A DNA stretch of 64,000 nt from CAYREX01 sp964423505 (lineage in GTDB: Bacteria; Fermentibacterota; Fermentibacteria; Fermentibacterales; JCC-6): contig CAYREX010000005.1 of NCBI GenBank assembly GCA_964423505.1, positions 62,001-126,000 on the forward strand, in the 5' to 3' direction. The position numbers were made by a program, and so were the translations under genes. The notes below the pieces were generated by a model. It worked only from the letters and a program-made list of their open reading frames with translations, had not been told where the DNA came from and did no database searches. Positions 57,291 through 64,000 of the stretch are shown piece after piece (positions within the stretch are counted from its first letter, which is position 1; each line of letters begins with the position of its first letter).

Positions 57291-57823
57291 GGGTCTTCGT
57301 CTCCCTGGAGCTCTCGAGCGACTGCCTGGACCGGTTGGCGGGCTGGTGCTCCCCTCTCCGGGAGGAGCACCGCCGTCTGAGGTGGGTGAGACCGGAGCTC
57401 ATGCACGTGACGCTCCGTTTCTTCGGCGACATAGGACCGGAGGCCGTCCGCCGGGTCATCGACCTCGTGGAGGGCTTCCGCCCCGGTGAGCGGGGTATAC
57501 TGCTGGAGCGGTCGGGGACCTTCGGTCGCCGGCGCCCGTCGGTGTACTGGCTCGGCGGCGGTTTCCCCGACTGGACCCTCCTCCTGGCGGAGGAGCTCGG
57601 CCGGTTGCCTGACGGCTGCGGCGAGACCGCCACAAGGAGGTTCGTACCTCACCTGACCGTGGCCAGGAGCGGCAGGTCCGGGAGAGGACCGGACAGCCTT
57701 CCGGACCCGCCCGGGATAGAGGGCGAGATAGACATGGTCTCCGTTATGGACAGCAGGCTGGGCCCGGAGGGGCCGGCATACACGAGGCTGGGCGGGCTGA
57801 CGCTCCGCCCGGAGGGAGAGTGA
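57287..57823 (+). CDS. thpR: RNA 2',3'-cyclic phosphodiesterase ThpR
   Basis: A 178-residue 2H phosphoesterase with two HxTx motifs: HVTL at 40-43 and HLTV near 123. It opens 2',3'-cyclic phosphate ends of RNA. ATG overlaps the pncC stop. Confidence 0.9.
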   Translation: MRVFVSLELSSDCLDRLAGWCSPLREEHRRLRWVRPELMHVTLRFFGDIGPEAVRRVIDLVEGFRPGERGILLERSGTFGRRRPSVYWLGGGFPDWTLLLAEELGRLPDGCGETATRRFVPHLTVARSGRSGRGPDSLPDPPGIEGEIDMVSVMDSRLGPEGPAYTRLGGLTLRPEGE

Positions 57824-57827
57824 GGAC

Positions 57828-58919
57828 ATGGCTGGAAAGGACTCCTCGGACCGGGAGAAGGCTCTGAAGGCGGCCTTCCACCAGATACAGAAGCAGTTCG
57901 GCCAGGGGGCGGTGATGCGGCTGGGTGAGAACGTCCACATGAAGGTGGACGTGATCCCCACCGGCTCCATCGCTCTGGACGGAAAGCTCGGCATAGGCGG
58001 CGTGCCCCGCGGGCGGGTCACCGAGATATACGGGGCCGAGGCCTCGGGGAAGACCACGCTTGCGCTGCACGTGATAGCCAACGCCCAGAGGCTCGGCGGA
58101 GAGGCGGCCTTCATAGACGCCGAGCACGCGCTGGACCCGTCCTACTCCGAGCGACTGGGAGTGGACATAGACAACCTGCTCGTCTCCCAGCCGGGAAACG
58201 GAGAGCAGGCGCTGGAGATAACCGAGATGCTGGTCAGGAGCAACGCGATAGACGTCATAGTGGTGGACTCGGTTGCCGCCCTGACCCCCAGGGCGGAGAT
58301 AGAGGGCGAGATGGGTGACAGCCACGTGGGCCTGCAGGCCAGGCTCATGTCGCAGGCGCTCCGGAAGCTGACAGGGGCGGTCTCCCACTCCAGGTGCGCG
58401 GTCATCTTCATCAACCAGGTCAGGATGAAGATAGGCGTGATGTTCGGCAACCCGGAGACGACAACCGGGGGGAGGGCCCTGAAGTTCTACAGCAGCGTTC
58501 GGCTGGACGTCAGGCGGGTGGCATCCCTCAAGCAGGGCGAGGACGTTGTCGGCAGCAGGACTAGGGTCAAGGTCGTCAAGAACAAGCTGGCCCCGCCGTT
58601 CAGGAAGACCGAGTTCGACATACTCCACGGCGAGGGCATCTCCCGGGAGGGGGAGCTGATCGACCTGGGAACCGACCTGGGCCTCGTCACCAGGAGGGGC
58701 ACCTGGTACTCACTCGGCGACAAGCAGATAGGCCAGGGCCGGGAGAAGGCCCGCGCCTTCCTGGCCGAGAACCCGGAGGACGCCGCCAGCCTCGAGGCCA
58801 GCATACGGGAAGCCATGGACATCCCCTCACCGGCCGGCTCGGGTAGCTCCCCAGGGGGCGGGGAGAAGGAGAGGGGCAAGGAGAAGGAGGAGAAGAAGAA
58901 GGAGAAGGACTCCGGGTGA
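57828..58919 (+). CDS. recA: Recombinase RecA
   Basis: DNA strand exchange ATPase. Walker A GAEASGKTT is at 69-77; VVDSVAALTPRAEIEGEMGD and INQVRMKIGVMFGNPETTTGG are diagnostic. The C-terminal tail after about residue 330 is Gly/Ser then Lys/Glu-rich and longer in charge repetition than usual. Length 363. ATG at 57828. It overlaps recX by four bases. Confidence 0.97.
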   Translation: MAGKDSSDREKALKAAFHQIQKQFGQGAVMRLGENVHMKVDVIPTGSIALDGKLGIGGVPRGRVTEIYGAEASGKTTLALHVIANAQRLGGEAAFIDAEHALDPSYSERLGVDIDNLLVSQPGNGEQALEITEMLVRSNAIDVIVVDSVAALTPRAEIEGEMGDSHVGLQARLMSQALRKLTGAVSHSRCAVIFINQVRMKIGVMFGNPETTTGGRALKFYSSVRLDVRRVASLKQGEDVVGSRTRVKVVKNKLAPPFRKTEFDILHGEGISREGELIDLGTDLGLVTRRGTWYSLGDKQIGQGREKARAFLAENPEDAASLEASIREAMDIPSPAGSGSSPGGGEKERGKEKEEKKKEKDSG

Positions 58920-59395
58920 CCCCCCCGGAAGACCGCCGCTCACCGGGAGATCCCTGGAAGGACGCCTGCATGTACCTCAAGAGGGCGGAGCACACTGCCA
59001 GGCAGCTCCGCGAGCATCTCATCGTCAGGGGGCATCCCCCCGATGTTGCCGACGCCGCCGTCGAAAGGGCCGAGAGGGTCGGTCTGGTCGACGACAGGAG
59101 GTTCGCCGAGTGTTTCGTGAGGAGCCACACCGAGCGCTCGCCGATGGGCATCGTCAGGCTCCGCAGCGAGCTCTCCAGGCGGGGCGTCCCTCGGAACGTT
59201 GCGGAGCAGGTGCTCCTCGGGAGGGATGACGGCGACCTCTTCGACGGGCTGGTGAAGCTCGTGCGGAGCAGGTACGGCAGCCTGGAGGGAGAGAGGGCCA
59301 TCAGGAGGGCAGCCGGCTACTTGAGGAGGAGGGGCTTCCCGGTCGACCTCTCCCTCCGGGTCATAGACAGGGCGCTGGATCGCGAGGGATGGTGA
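58916..59395 (+). CDS. recX: Regulatory protein RecX
   Basis: Inhibitor of RecA filaments. A 159-residue helical protein with repeated three-helix units, for example YLKRAEHTARQLREHLIVRG and VDDRRFAECFVRSHTERSPMG. GTG overlaps the recA stop, so both are co-translated. Confidence 0.9.
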   Translation: MTPPEDRRSPGDPWKDACMYLKRAEHTARQLREHLIVRGHPPDVADAAVERAERVGLVDDRRFAECFVRSHTERSPMGIVRLRSELSRRGVPRNVAEQVLLGRDDGDLFDGLVKLVRSRYGSLEGERAIRRAAGYLRRRGFPVDLSLRVIDRALDREGW

Positions 59396-59447
59396 CGACC
59401 TGAGGAACAGGTGGTACAGGTGGCTCTGGACCGAGCTTGGCGAATGC

Positions 59448-59906
59448 GTGCTGGACCCCGCCCGCGAGCCCGAGGTGCCCCGGTATGCCCCCGGGACAAT
59501 GCGGAAGGCGCTGCGTGAGGTCCCAGGGGCGCCCGCAGGGGCGTGCCTGCAGCTGGGTCGGATGATGCAGCGGAGGGAGGCCAGGCACATCTACCAGAGG
59601 ACATGGAAGACCCTCCGCCCCCTGGGGTTCTCGAGGCCGCTCCGCCTCGAGCCCTGGCCCGGCGTCACCCTGCTCCTCCCGTTCGTCCGAGGGCGACTCG
59701 CGGTCATCCCGCAGTCCTTCTCCCCCAGGGTCCCGGAGAGGGAGAGGGCCCTCTCCCTCGTGGGGAGGTCGGCGGCGTCCGGCATCTGCGGATACCGGAT
59801 GCTGACCGTTCTGGGCACCTGGGACCGTGAAGTGCTGGAGCTCCTCGAGGCCGGCGGCTGCCGGGCCTGCTCGCTGGACATGCTGGAGGAGGCGGCTGGA
59901 ACATGA
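59448..59906 (+). CDS. Protein of unknown function between recX and yidD
   Basis: A 152-residue soluble-looking protein, Arg- and Pro-rich early (REARHIYQRTWKTLRPLGF) then PGVTLLLPFVRGRLAVIPQSF. I do not recognise the family. GTG at 59448 is a conservative start; the frame remains open upstream to CTG at 59400 and codes for an aromatic-rich stretch (RNRWYRWLWTELGE), with GAGGG ten bases before that CTG, so a non-standard start is possible. Its stop overlaps the next ATG. Confidence 0.6.
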   Translation: MLDPAREPEVPRYAPGTMRKALREVPGAPAGACLQLGRMMQRREARHIYQRTWKTLRPLGFSRPLRLEPWPGVTLLLPFVRGRLAVIPQSFSPRVPERERALSLVGRSAASGICGYRMLTVLGTWDREVLELLEAGGCRACSLDMLEEAAGT

Positions 59907-60310
59907 GGCTGACGCCGTTGCTCCTCCTGCCGGCACTCCTGCTCGCCTCCACCGGAGAGCCGTATCGGCTCCGGACCGCCGGCCCGTGCGTAGACGGGGA
60001 GAGGGATGACTGGGGGACGATGGACGTGCTCTACCTCCAGTACCGGGCCGTCTTCGGCGATGCTCTGGGGAGACGATGCCTCTACTCGCCCAGCTGCTCC
60101 GTCTACGGCCAGGAGGCGATGCGCCGGAGCGGCCCGCTTCTGGGTACCATGACGGCCCTGGAGCGCTGGACAAGGTGCGCCCCGGCCTCGGTGGCCTGCG
60201 GCGACTACCAGAGGGTGGAGACCGGGGCCGGCATGCGCTACGCCGACCCGGTTGACCACCCGGACCGGGGGGAGGTGACCTCCTGGGGACGATCGCTGCT
60301 GCCCTTCTGA
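59903..60310 (+). CDS. YidD-like protein with signal peptide
   Basis: A 135-residue protein. The middle has the YidD motif: CLYSPSCSVYGQEAMRRSGPLLG followed by LERWTRC. It normally assists YidC in membrane insertion and sits on the cytoplasmic face. Here residues 1-16 are a clear signal peptide and about 30 residues lie between that and the YidD motif, so this one is probably exported. ATG overlaps the preceding stop. The next gene starts at its stop. Confidence 0.75.
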   Translation: MRLTPLLLLPALLLASTGEPYRLRTAGPCVDGERDDWGTMDVLYLQYRAVFGDALGRRCLYSPSCSVYGQEAMRRSGPLLGTMTALERWTRCAPASVACGDYQRVETGAGMRYADPVDHPDRGEVTSWGRSLLPF

Positions 60311-61128
60311 TGAACGCGCTGACCCTCCAGCCGGTGACGGACGGGGGGGGCGGTTTCGCAGGGCACCTCTACGCCGAGGGCATGTGGCAGGAGGCGGCGC
60401 TGGAGTACGCTCGCCTGCTGTGGGAGTCCGGCGGCGACACGCTGGGGATGCCGCATGTCTCGCTCCGCCTGGCCAGGTGCTGGCAGGAGATGGGCAGGAC
60501 GGAGGACGCCCTGGGCGTATACTCGCTACTCGGCTCGAGGGCCGCCTCGGCCGACGTAAGGGCCTCGGCCATGATGGGCGCCGGCTCGGTCCTGGAGGAG
60601 CGTGGCATGACCGGTGAGGCCCGGGAGCTCTACCTCGACGCCGGGAGGATCGCGGATGACCCGGCGGTCGGCGACAGGGCCATGCTGCTGGCAGCCCTCA
60701 TGCGGGCCGCCGAGGGGGAGTGGGAGGGAGCCTCCCGCGAGCTCGCCTCCGTAGCCGTGAGAGAAGGTCCGGTCTCTCCCCTGGCAGCCGAGCTGTCCGA
60801 GGTCGCTGCCGGGGGGGAGATGCTCCCCCACCGCTCGCCCCTGCTCTGCGGAGTCTCGAGCGCCCTGCTGCCCGGGTCGGGACAGGTGATATGCGGTCGC
60901 CTGCGGGACGGGCTGGTAGCCCTGGGCCTCAACGGGCTGATGGCCTGGCTGGTCTACGAGTCGGTCGAGAGGGAGGACCTCCCCTCTGCCGTCCTGTTCG
61001 GCTGGCTCGGCCTGAGCTTCTACGGCGGGAACGTAATCGGCGGGGTCCGCGCCGCCGAGTCCTTCAACGCCTCCAGGAGAAGGGAGCTGCTGCAGGAGAT
61101 ATCGGTAGGGCTCACCGGGATGCCTTGA
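60310..61128 (+). CDS. TPR protein with C-terminal membrane segment
   Basis: A 272-residue protein with TPR-like helices (about 18-175, for example MWQEAALEYARLLWESGG and TEDALGVYSLLGSRA) then a hydrophobic C-terminal part (ALLPGSGQVICGRLRDGLVALGLNGLMAWLVYES ... GGNVIGGVRAAESFN) resembling DUF5683-type membrane regions. It is co-translated with the YidD-like gene and may form a unit with it. Confidence 0.6.
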   Translation: MNALTLQPVTDGGGGFAGHLYAEGMWQEAALEYARLLWESGGDTLGMPHVSLRLARCWQEMGRTEDALGVYSLLGSRAASADVRASAMMGAGSVLEERGMTGEARELYLDAGRIADDPAVGDRAMLLAALMRAAEGEWEGASRELASVAVREGPVSPLAAELSEVAAGGEMLPHRSPLLCGVSSALLPGSGQVICGRLRDGLVALGLNGLMAWLVYESVEREDLPSAVLFGWLGLSFYGGNVIGGVRAAESFNASRRRELLQEISVGLTGMP

Positions 61129-61422
61129 CTTGACACCTCCGCGATAGCAGTTTAGCGGTCCCCCGCCGGGCGGCAGCCCGTCCGGCCAGAGGCCGTCCGG
61201 ACAGGTGGTCCGGGCGGGGCAGGGGGGTTCTCAGTAGCAAACGGGCGCCGGCAGGGGCTCTGGCCTTCGGCGTCCGCCAGGCAGCTTGGCTCGCGGCCGG
61301 CTGGATACCTGGCAAGGGACGGTCTGCGCAGGTGCATGCGCAGTGCGCGTGCGCACCCATCGGGGTGTGCTCACGCTCCCGGCCCTGCCGCAGGCCGCCG
61401 GGGAATCGGAGGTCATCGGGAG
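61129..61422 (+). other. Leader region of rplM-rpsI with tandem -35-like boxes and GC-rich inverted repeats
   Basis: TTGACT (61125-61130) and TTGACA (61130-61135) overlap; no clean -10 is seen 17 bases further, though TTTAGC at 61151-61156 is a weak candidate. The rest has GC-rich inverted repeats, including GTGCGCGTGCGCAC near 61350. There is no ORF with a ribosome site. It is probably the leader of the ribosomal operon. Confidence 0.4.
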
Positions 61423-61869
61423 ATGAGCGTTGGTATGAGGACTTACTCGGCCCGGAAGGGCGAGATAGAGAGGAACTGGTGGCTGGTGGACGCCACCGGC
61501 AAGACACCGGGGCGGTTGGCCTCCAGGATCGCGGTCATCCTGCAGGGCAAGGACAAGCCGGTCTATACGCCGCATATCGACACCGGTGACTTCGTCATCG
61601 TGACCAATGTCGACAGGATGGAGTTCACCGGCAGGAAGATGGAGCAGAAGCTCTACTTCAGACACAGCGGATACCCCGGCGGGGAGAGGACCACCCTGCT
61701 GAAGGAGGAGATGAGGAAGCATCCGGACAGGGTCCTGCGGCGGGCCGTCAGGGGCATGCTCCCCAAGAACCGGCTGGCCAGGCAGCAGATCCGGAAGCTG
61801 AAGATCTACCAGGGCGGGGAGCATCCCCACCAGGCCCAGGACCCGCAGGTCCTGGACATCTCTCGGTAG
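61423..61869 (+). CDS. rplM: 50S ribosomal protein L13
   Basis: A 148-residue L13 with NWWLVDATGKTPGRLASRIAVILQGKDKP and RAVRGMLPKNRLARQQIRKLKIYQGGEHPHQAQ. ATG at 61423 has GGAGGT nine bases upstream; a later ATG at 61435 is less likely. It is followed by rpsI nine bases later. Confidence 0.97.
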   Translation: MSVGMRTYSARKGEIERNWWLVDATGKTPGRLASRIAVILQGKDKPVYTPHIDTGDFVIVTNVDRMEFTGRKMEQKLYFRHSGYPGGERTTLLKEEMRKHPDRVLRRAVRGMLPKNRLARQQIRKLKIYQGGEHPHQAQDPQVLDISR

Positions 61870-61878
61870 GGGGGTGAG

Positions 61879-62265
61879 ATGGAGCAGTACATAGGCGTAG
61901 GACGCAGGAAGACGGCAACGGCCAGGTGCTACCTGAGGAGCGGCAAGGGCGTCGTCAGGATAAACGGCCGTGACGCCAGGGAGTTCTTCTGCGATCTCTG
62001 GCAGCTGGAGCACGCTCTCGAGCCGCTGGGTCTGGTCGACTCCGGCAGGAGCTTCGACGTCCTGGTCAACGTCCGCGGCGGAGGTATAACCGGACAGGCG
62101 GGGGCCATACGTCTCGGCATAGCCAGGGCCCTCGTGCTCGCCAACCCGGACTTCAGGGCGCCCCTCAAGTCCTCCGGGATGCTGAGCAGGGACCCCAGGA
62201 TAGTCGAGCGCAAGAAGTACGGCCAGCCGAAGGCCAGGAAGCGCTTCCAGTTCTCCAAGCGATAG
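61879..62265 (+). CDS. rpsI: 30S ribosomal protein S9
   Basis: A 128-residue S9 with YIGVGRRKTATARCYLRSGKG and the typical Arg/Lys C-terminus ending QFSKR, which reaches the P site. It follows rplM in the standard order. Confidence 0.97.
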   Translation: MEQYIGVGRRKTATARCYLRSGKGVVRINGRDAREFFCDLWQLEHALEPLGLVDSGRSFDVLVNVRGGGITGQAGAIRLGIARALVLANPDFRAPLKSSGMLSRDPRIVERKKYGQPKARKRFQFSKR

Positions 62266-62275
62266 ACCGGCGGAG

Positions 62276-62300
62276 CGGCTCCGGCCGGGCGCCGGAGCCG
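62276..62300 (+). terminator. Hairpin after rpsI
   Basis: CGGCTCCGGC (62276-62285), loop CGGGC, GCCGGAGCCG (62291-62300): a perfect 10-bp stem, followed by only a few T residues (ACGTTGTTAC). Likely the end of the rplM-rpsI transcript. Confidence 0.55.
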
Positions 62301-62407
62301 ACGTTGTTACGGAAGAACGCACGGCGGTGTTGGGCCGCCCCGGTGTCCCCCGGCGGGGGATGGGCGGTGCCTAGCCGACCGGAGGAGCGAATAACCGAAA
62401 GGAAGCC

Positions 62408-63253
62408 ATGAAGGTACCCGAGATGAAGGAGATGCTGGAGGCGGGGCTCCACTTCGGCCACCAGAAGAGCCGCTGGAACCCGAAGATGAAGAAGTTCATC
62501 TTCATGGAGCGCAACGGCATCCACATCATTGACCTTAAGAAGACCACCGAGAGCCTCGAGGACGCGGCCAACCTCGTCTCCAGGACGGTGGCCGACGGCA
62601 AGGGCGTCCTCTTCGTCTCGACGAAGAAGCAGGGGCGCGAGTCGGTCCGGGAGCACGCAGAGCGCTGCGGACAGTACTACGTGACCGAGCGCTGGATGGG
62701 CGGGATGCTCACCAACTTCGGCACCATCTCGAAGAGCATCAGGACCCTGGAGGAGCTGGAGAGGGCCGAGAGGGAGGGCTTCCCCAGCGGCCTCACGAAG
62801 AAGGAGATACTGCAGAAGCGCAGGCACCGGGAGAAGCTGGAGAAGGACCTGAGCGGCATCAGGAGCATGGACGGGCTCCCCGGCGTCGTCATAGTGGTCG
62901 ACATCAAGAAGGAGCAGATAGCCGTCCGGGAGGCCAGGAAGCTCGGCATCCCGTGCATCGGGCTCGTGGACACCAACTGCGACCCCTCCGAGGTGGATTA
63001 CCCCATCCCGGGCAACGACGACGCCATCAAGTCGATATCCCTGGTCGTGGGGACCCTCGCGGACTTCGCGCTCATGAGCTCCGAGGGCCGGGACCAGGAG
63101 GAGGCCGACGAGGACGTCGGCACCCCCGAGAGCGCCGACGAGGGCCGGCCCGAGGAGGGGAGCGGGAAAGAGGGCGAGGAGCCCGGGAAGACCGCCGAAG
63201 GCTCGGGAGATCAGGGCGGTGACAAGGCCCCCGATGACTCTGATGACAGGTAG
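62408..63253 (+). CDS. rpsB: 30S ribosomal protein S2
   Basis: A 281-residue S2 with EMLEAGLHFGHQKSRWNPKMKKFIF, and VRTKK-like STKKQG, GGMLTNFGTI. The C-terminal ~45 residues are acidic and longer than normal (Glu, Asp, Gly-rich), which is unusual. The order rpsB-tsf-pyrH follows. Confidence 0.97.
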   Translation: MKVPEMKEMLEAGLHFGHQKSRWNPKMKKFIFMERNGIHIIDLKKTTESLEDAANLVSRTVADGKGVLFVSTKKQGRESVREHAERCGQYYVTERWMGGMLTNFGTISKSIRTLEELERAEREGFPSGLTKKEILQKRRHREKLEKDLSGIRSMDGLPGVVIVVDIKKEQIAVREARKLGIPCIGLVDTNCDPSEVDYPIPGNDDAIKSISLVVGTLADFALMSSEGRDQEEADEDVGTPESADEGRPEEGSGKEGEEPGKTAEGSGDQGGDKAPDDSDDR

Positions 63254-63265
63254 GGAGTGACCGAG

Positions 63266-63865
63266 ATGCAGGTAGACCGCGACAAGCTGATGGATCTCAG
63301 GAAGGCCACCGGGGCCGGTATCGTGGACTGCAAGAAGGCCCTGGAGGAGAGCGGGGGCGACCTGCAGCAGGCCATCGACAGGCTCCGGGAGAAGGGTATC
63401 AAGGTCGCAGCCAAGAAGGCTGAGAGGAAGGCCTCGGACGGCCTGGTAGTCTCCTACATACATCCTCCGGGCAAGCTGGGCGTGCTGCTGGAGCTGAACT
63501 GCGAGACGGACTTCGTCGCCAGGACCGACGACTTCCAGGAGTTCGCGAAGAAGCTGGCCATGCAGGTGGCCGCCTACTCCCCGCTGGTCGTCTCCAGGAA
63601 GGACCTGCCGGAGGAGGACGTCGAGCGTGAGCGGGGCATCATCATGTCCCAGCTCGAGGGCTCCGGAAAGCCGGAGCACATCATCGGGAAGATAGTCGAC
63701 GGCAAGATGGAGAAGTACTTCTCCGAGGTATGCCTCGTGGACCAGGAGTGGTCGCACGACTCCGACGTGGGCACGGTGAAGGACGCCCTTACCGACCTAG
63801 TGGGAAGGCTCCGCGAGAACATCGTCATCAACCGTTTCGCGCGCTTCTCCATAAGCACGGACTAG
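63266..63865 (+). CDS. tsf: Elongation factor Ts
   Basis: Nucleotide exchange factor for EF-Tu. The protein begins at the UBA-like domain (LRKATGAGIVDCKKALEESGGD), then LNCETDFVART. At 199 residues it is a short form. ATG at 63266 has AGGGAG eight bases upstream; GTG at 63257 adds three residues. Confidence 0.95.
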   Translation: MQVDRDKLMDLRKATGAGIVDCKKALEESGGDLQQAIDRLREKGIKVAAKKAERKASDGLVVSYIHPPGKLGVLLELNCETDFVARTDDFQEFAKKLAMQVAAYSPLVVSRKDLPEEDVERERGIIMSQLEGSGKPEHIIGKIVDGKMEKYFSEVCLVDQEWSHDSDVGTVKDALTDLVGRLRENIVINRFARFSISTD

Positions 63866-63878
63866 GGGAGCGGCGGGC

Positions 63879-64000
63879 GTGCCCGGGAGACGCGTCCTGC
63901 TCAAAGCGAGCGGAGAGCTTCTCGCCGGGAGCGGCTCGGGACTCGACCCCGACCGCCTGGAGGGCCTTGCGGGCGCCCTGCTCCGCGCCTCCTCCTCCGG
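63879..64000 (+). CDS. pyrH: UMP kinase, 5' end only
   Basis: The first ~40 residues (from GTG at 63879) read RVLLKASGELLAGSGSG then LDPDRLEGLAGAL, the UMP kinase N-terminus. It follows tsf by 13 bases in the standard rpsB-tsf-pyrH order. The gene runs out of the window. Confidence 0.9.
   Translation, partial: MPGRRVLLKASGELLAGSGSGLDPDRLEGLAGALLRASSS

Noticed and set aside
1..64000. Mobile elements, prophage or CRISPR arrays
   Set aside because: No transposase, integrase, phage structural gene, direct repeat-spacer pattern or Cas gene was seen; the only tandem repeat is coding.

Overview
The window is a GC-rich bacterial chromosome segment packed with protein genes, most of them on the + strand and separated by only a few bases or overlapping by 1 to 25. 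Many exported proteins are lipoproteins or signal-peptide proteins, several end in an aromatic outer-membrane beta-strand, and two end in a C-terminal beta-sandwich tail of the type IX / FlgD-like sorting kind. That combination, with an Omp28-like protein and a TonB-like PEGA protein, suggests a diderm of the FCB (Fibrobacteres-Chlorobi-Bacteroidetes) superphylum, most likely an uncultured lineage. This is inference; no rRNA lies in the window. Isoleucine ATA and arginine AGG codons are common even in ribosomal protein genes, which is odd for such GC-rich DNA. I see no phage, insertion sequence or CRISPR array.

Layout. 1-5292: end of an outer-membrane protein, a UshA-type 5'-nucleotidase, an amine-oxidase-fold flavoprotein, a DUF2085 protein and a sulfatase-fold lipoprotein with Thr at the nucleophile position. 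5348-10428: pyruvate kinase, a DOMON protein, a CPH-type copper ATPase, DUF3006 and RsmI. 10489-15900: a CDP-alcohol phosphotransferase with inositol-3-phosphate synthase (predicted inositol lipid module), thymidylate kinase, an S41 protease and a phosphohexomutase. 15917-24347: a fatty-acid block (DUF177, L32, PlsX, FabH, FabG, ACP, FabF) running into an acyl-CoA dehydrogenase and EtfB/EtfA, with EtfA carrying an N-terminal 2[4Fe-4S] ferredoxin domain. 24371-32094: hemerythrin, a FetAB-like transporter, a phosphoesterase, OsmC, a double rhodanese, a PHP protein and four consecutive small exported proteins that look like one NTF2-like family.

32173-49012: tRNA-Ser(UGA), a CYTH / outer-membrane / polytopic membrane trio, MtfA-like peptidase, a receiver-GGDEF protein, pyrE (apparently starting at CTG), a TonB-like PEGA protein, a subtilisin with sorting tail, an outer-membrane protein and an Ig-like lipoprotein, then a coupled run Dtd-Maf-DUF3795-radical SAM and an Omp28-like protein. 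49141-52878: tRNA-Ser(GGA), a large TPR/acidic-repeat/AIM24-like protein, tRNA-Ala(CGC) and a membrane-anchored PP2C-like protein that has lost its metal ligands. 52925-61128: a large-type SRP RNA followed by dnaX-ybaB-recR, then pgsA-pgpA, pncC-thpR-recA-recX, a YidD-like exported protein and a TPR membrane protein. 61423-64000: rplM-rpsI and rpsB-tsf-pyrH, the last cut by the window end.

Nine promoter candidates of the form TTGACN or TTGCAC, 16 to 18 bases, then a TA-rich -10 box sit in front of genes or operons, so the housekeeping sigma factor probably reads a near-standard code here. The best candidates for something undescribed are the TPR/AIM24-like plus pseudo-PP2C pair, the four-member NTF2-like array, and the inositol-lipid and flavin-bifurcation modules in an FCB-like genome.
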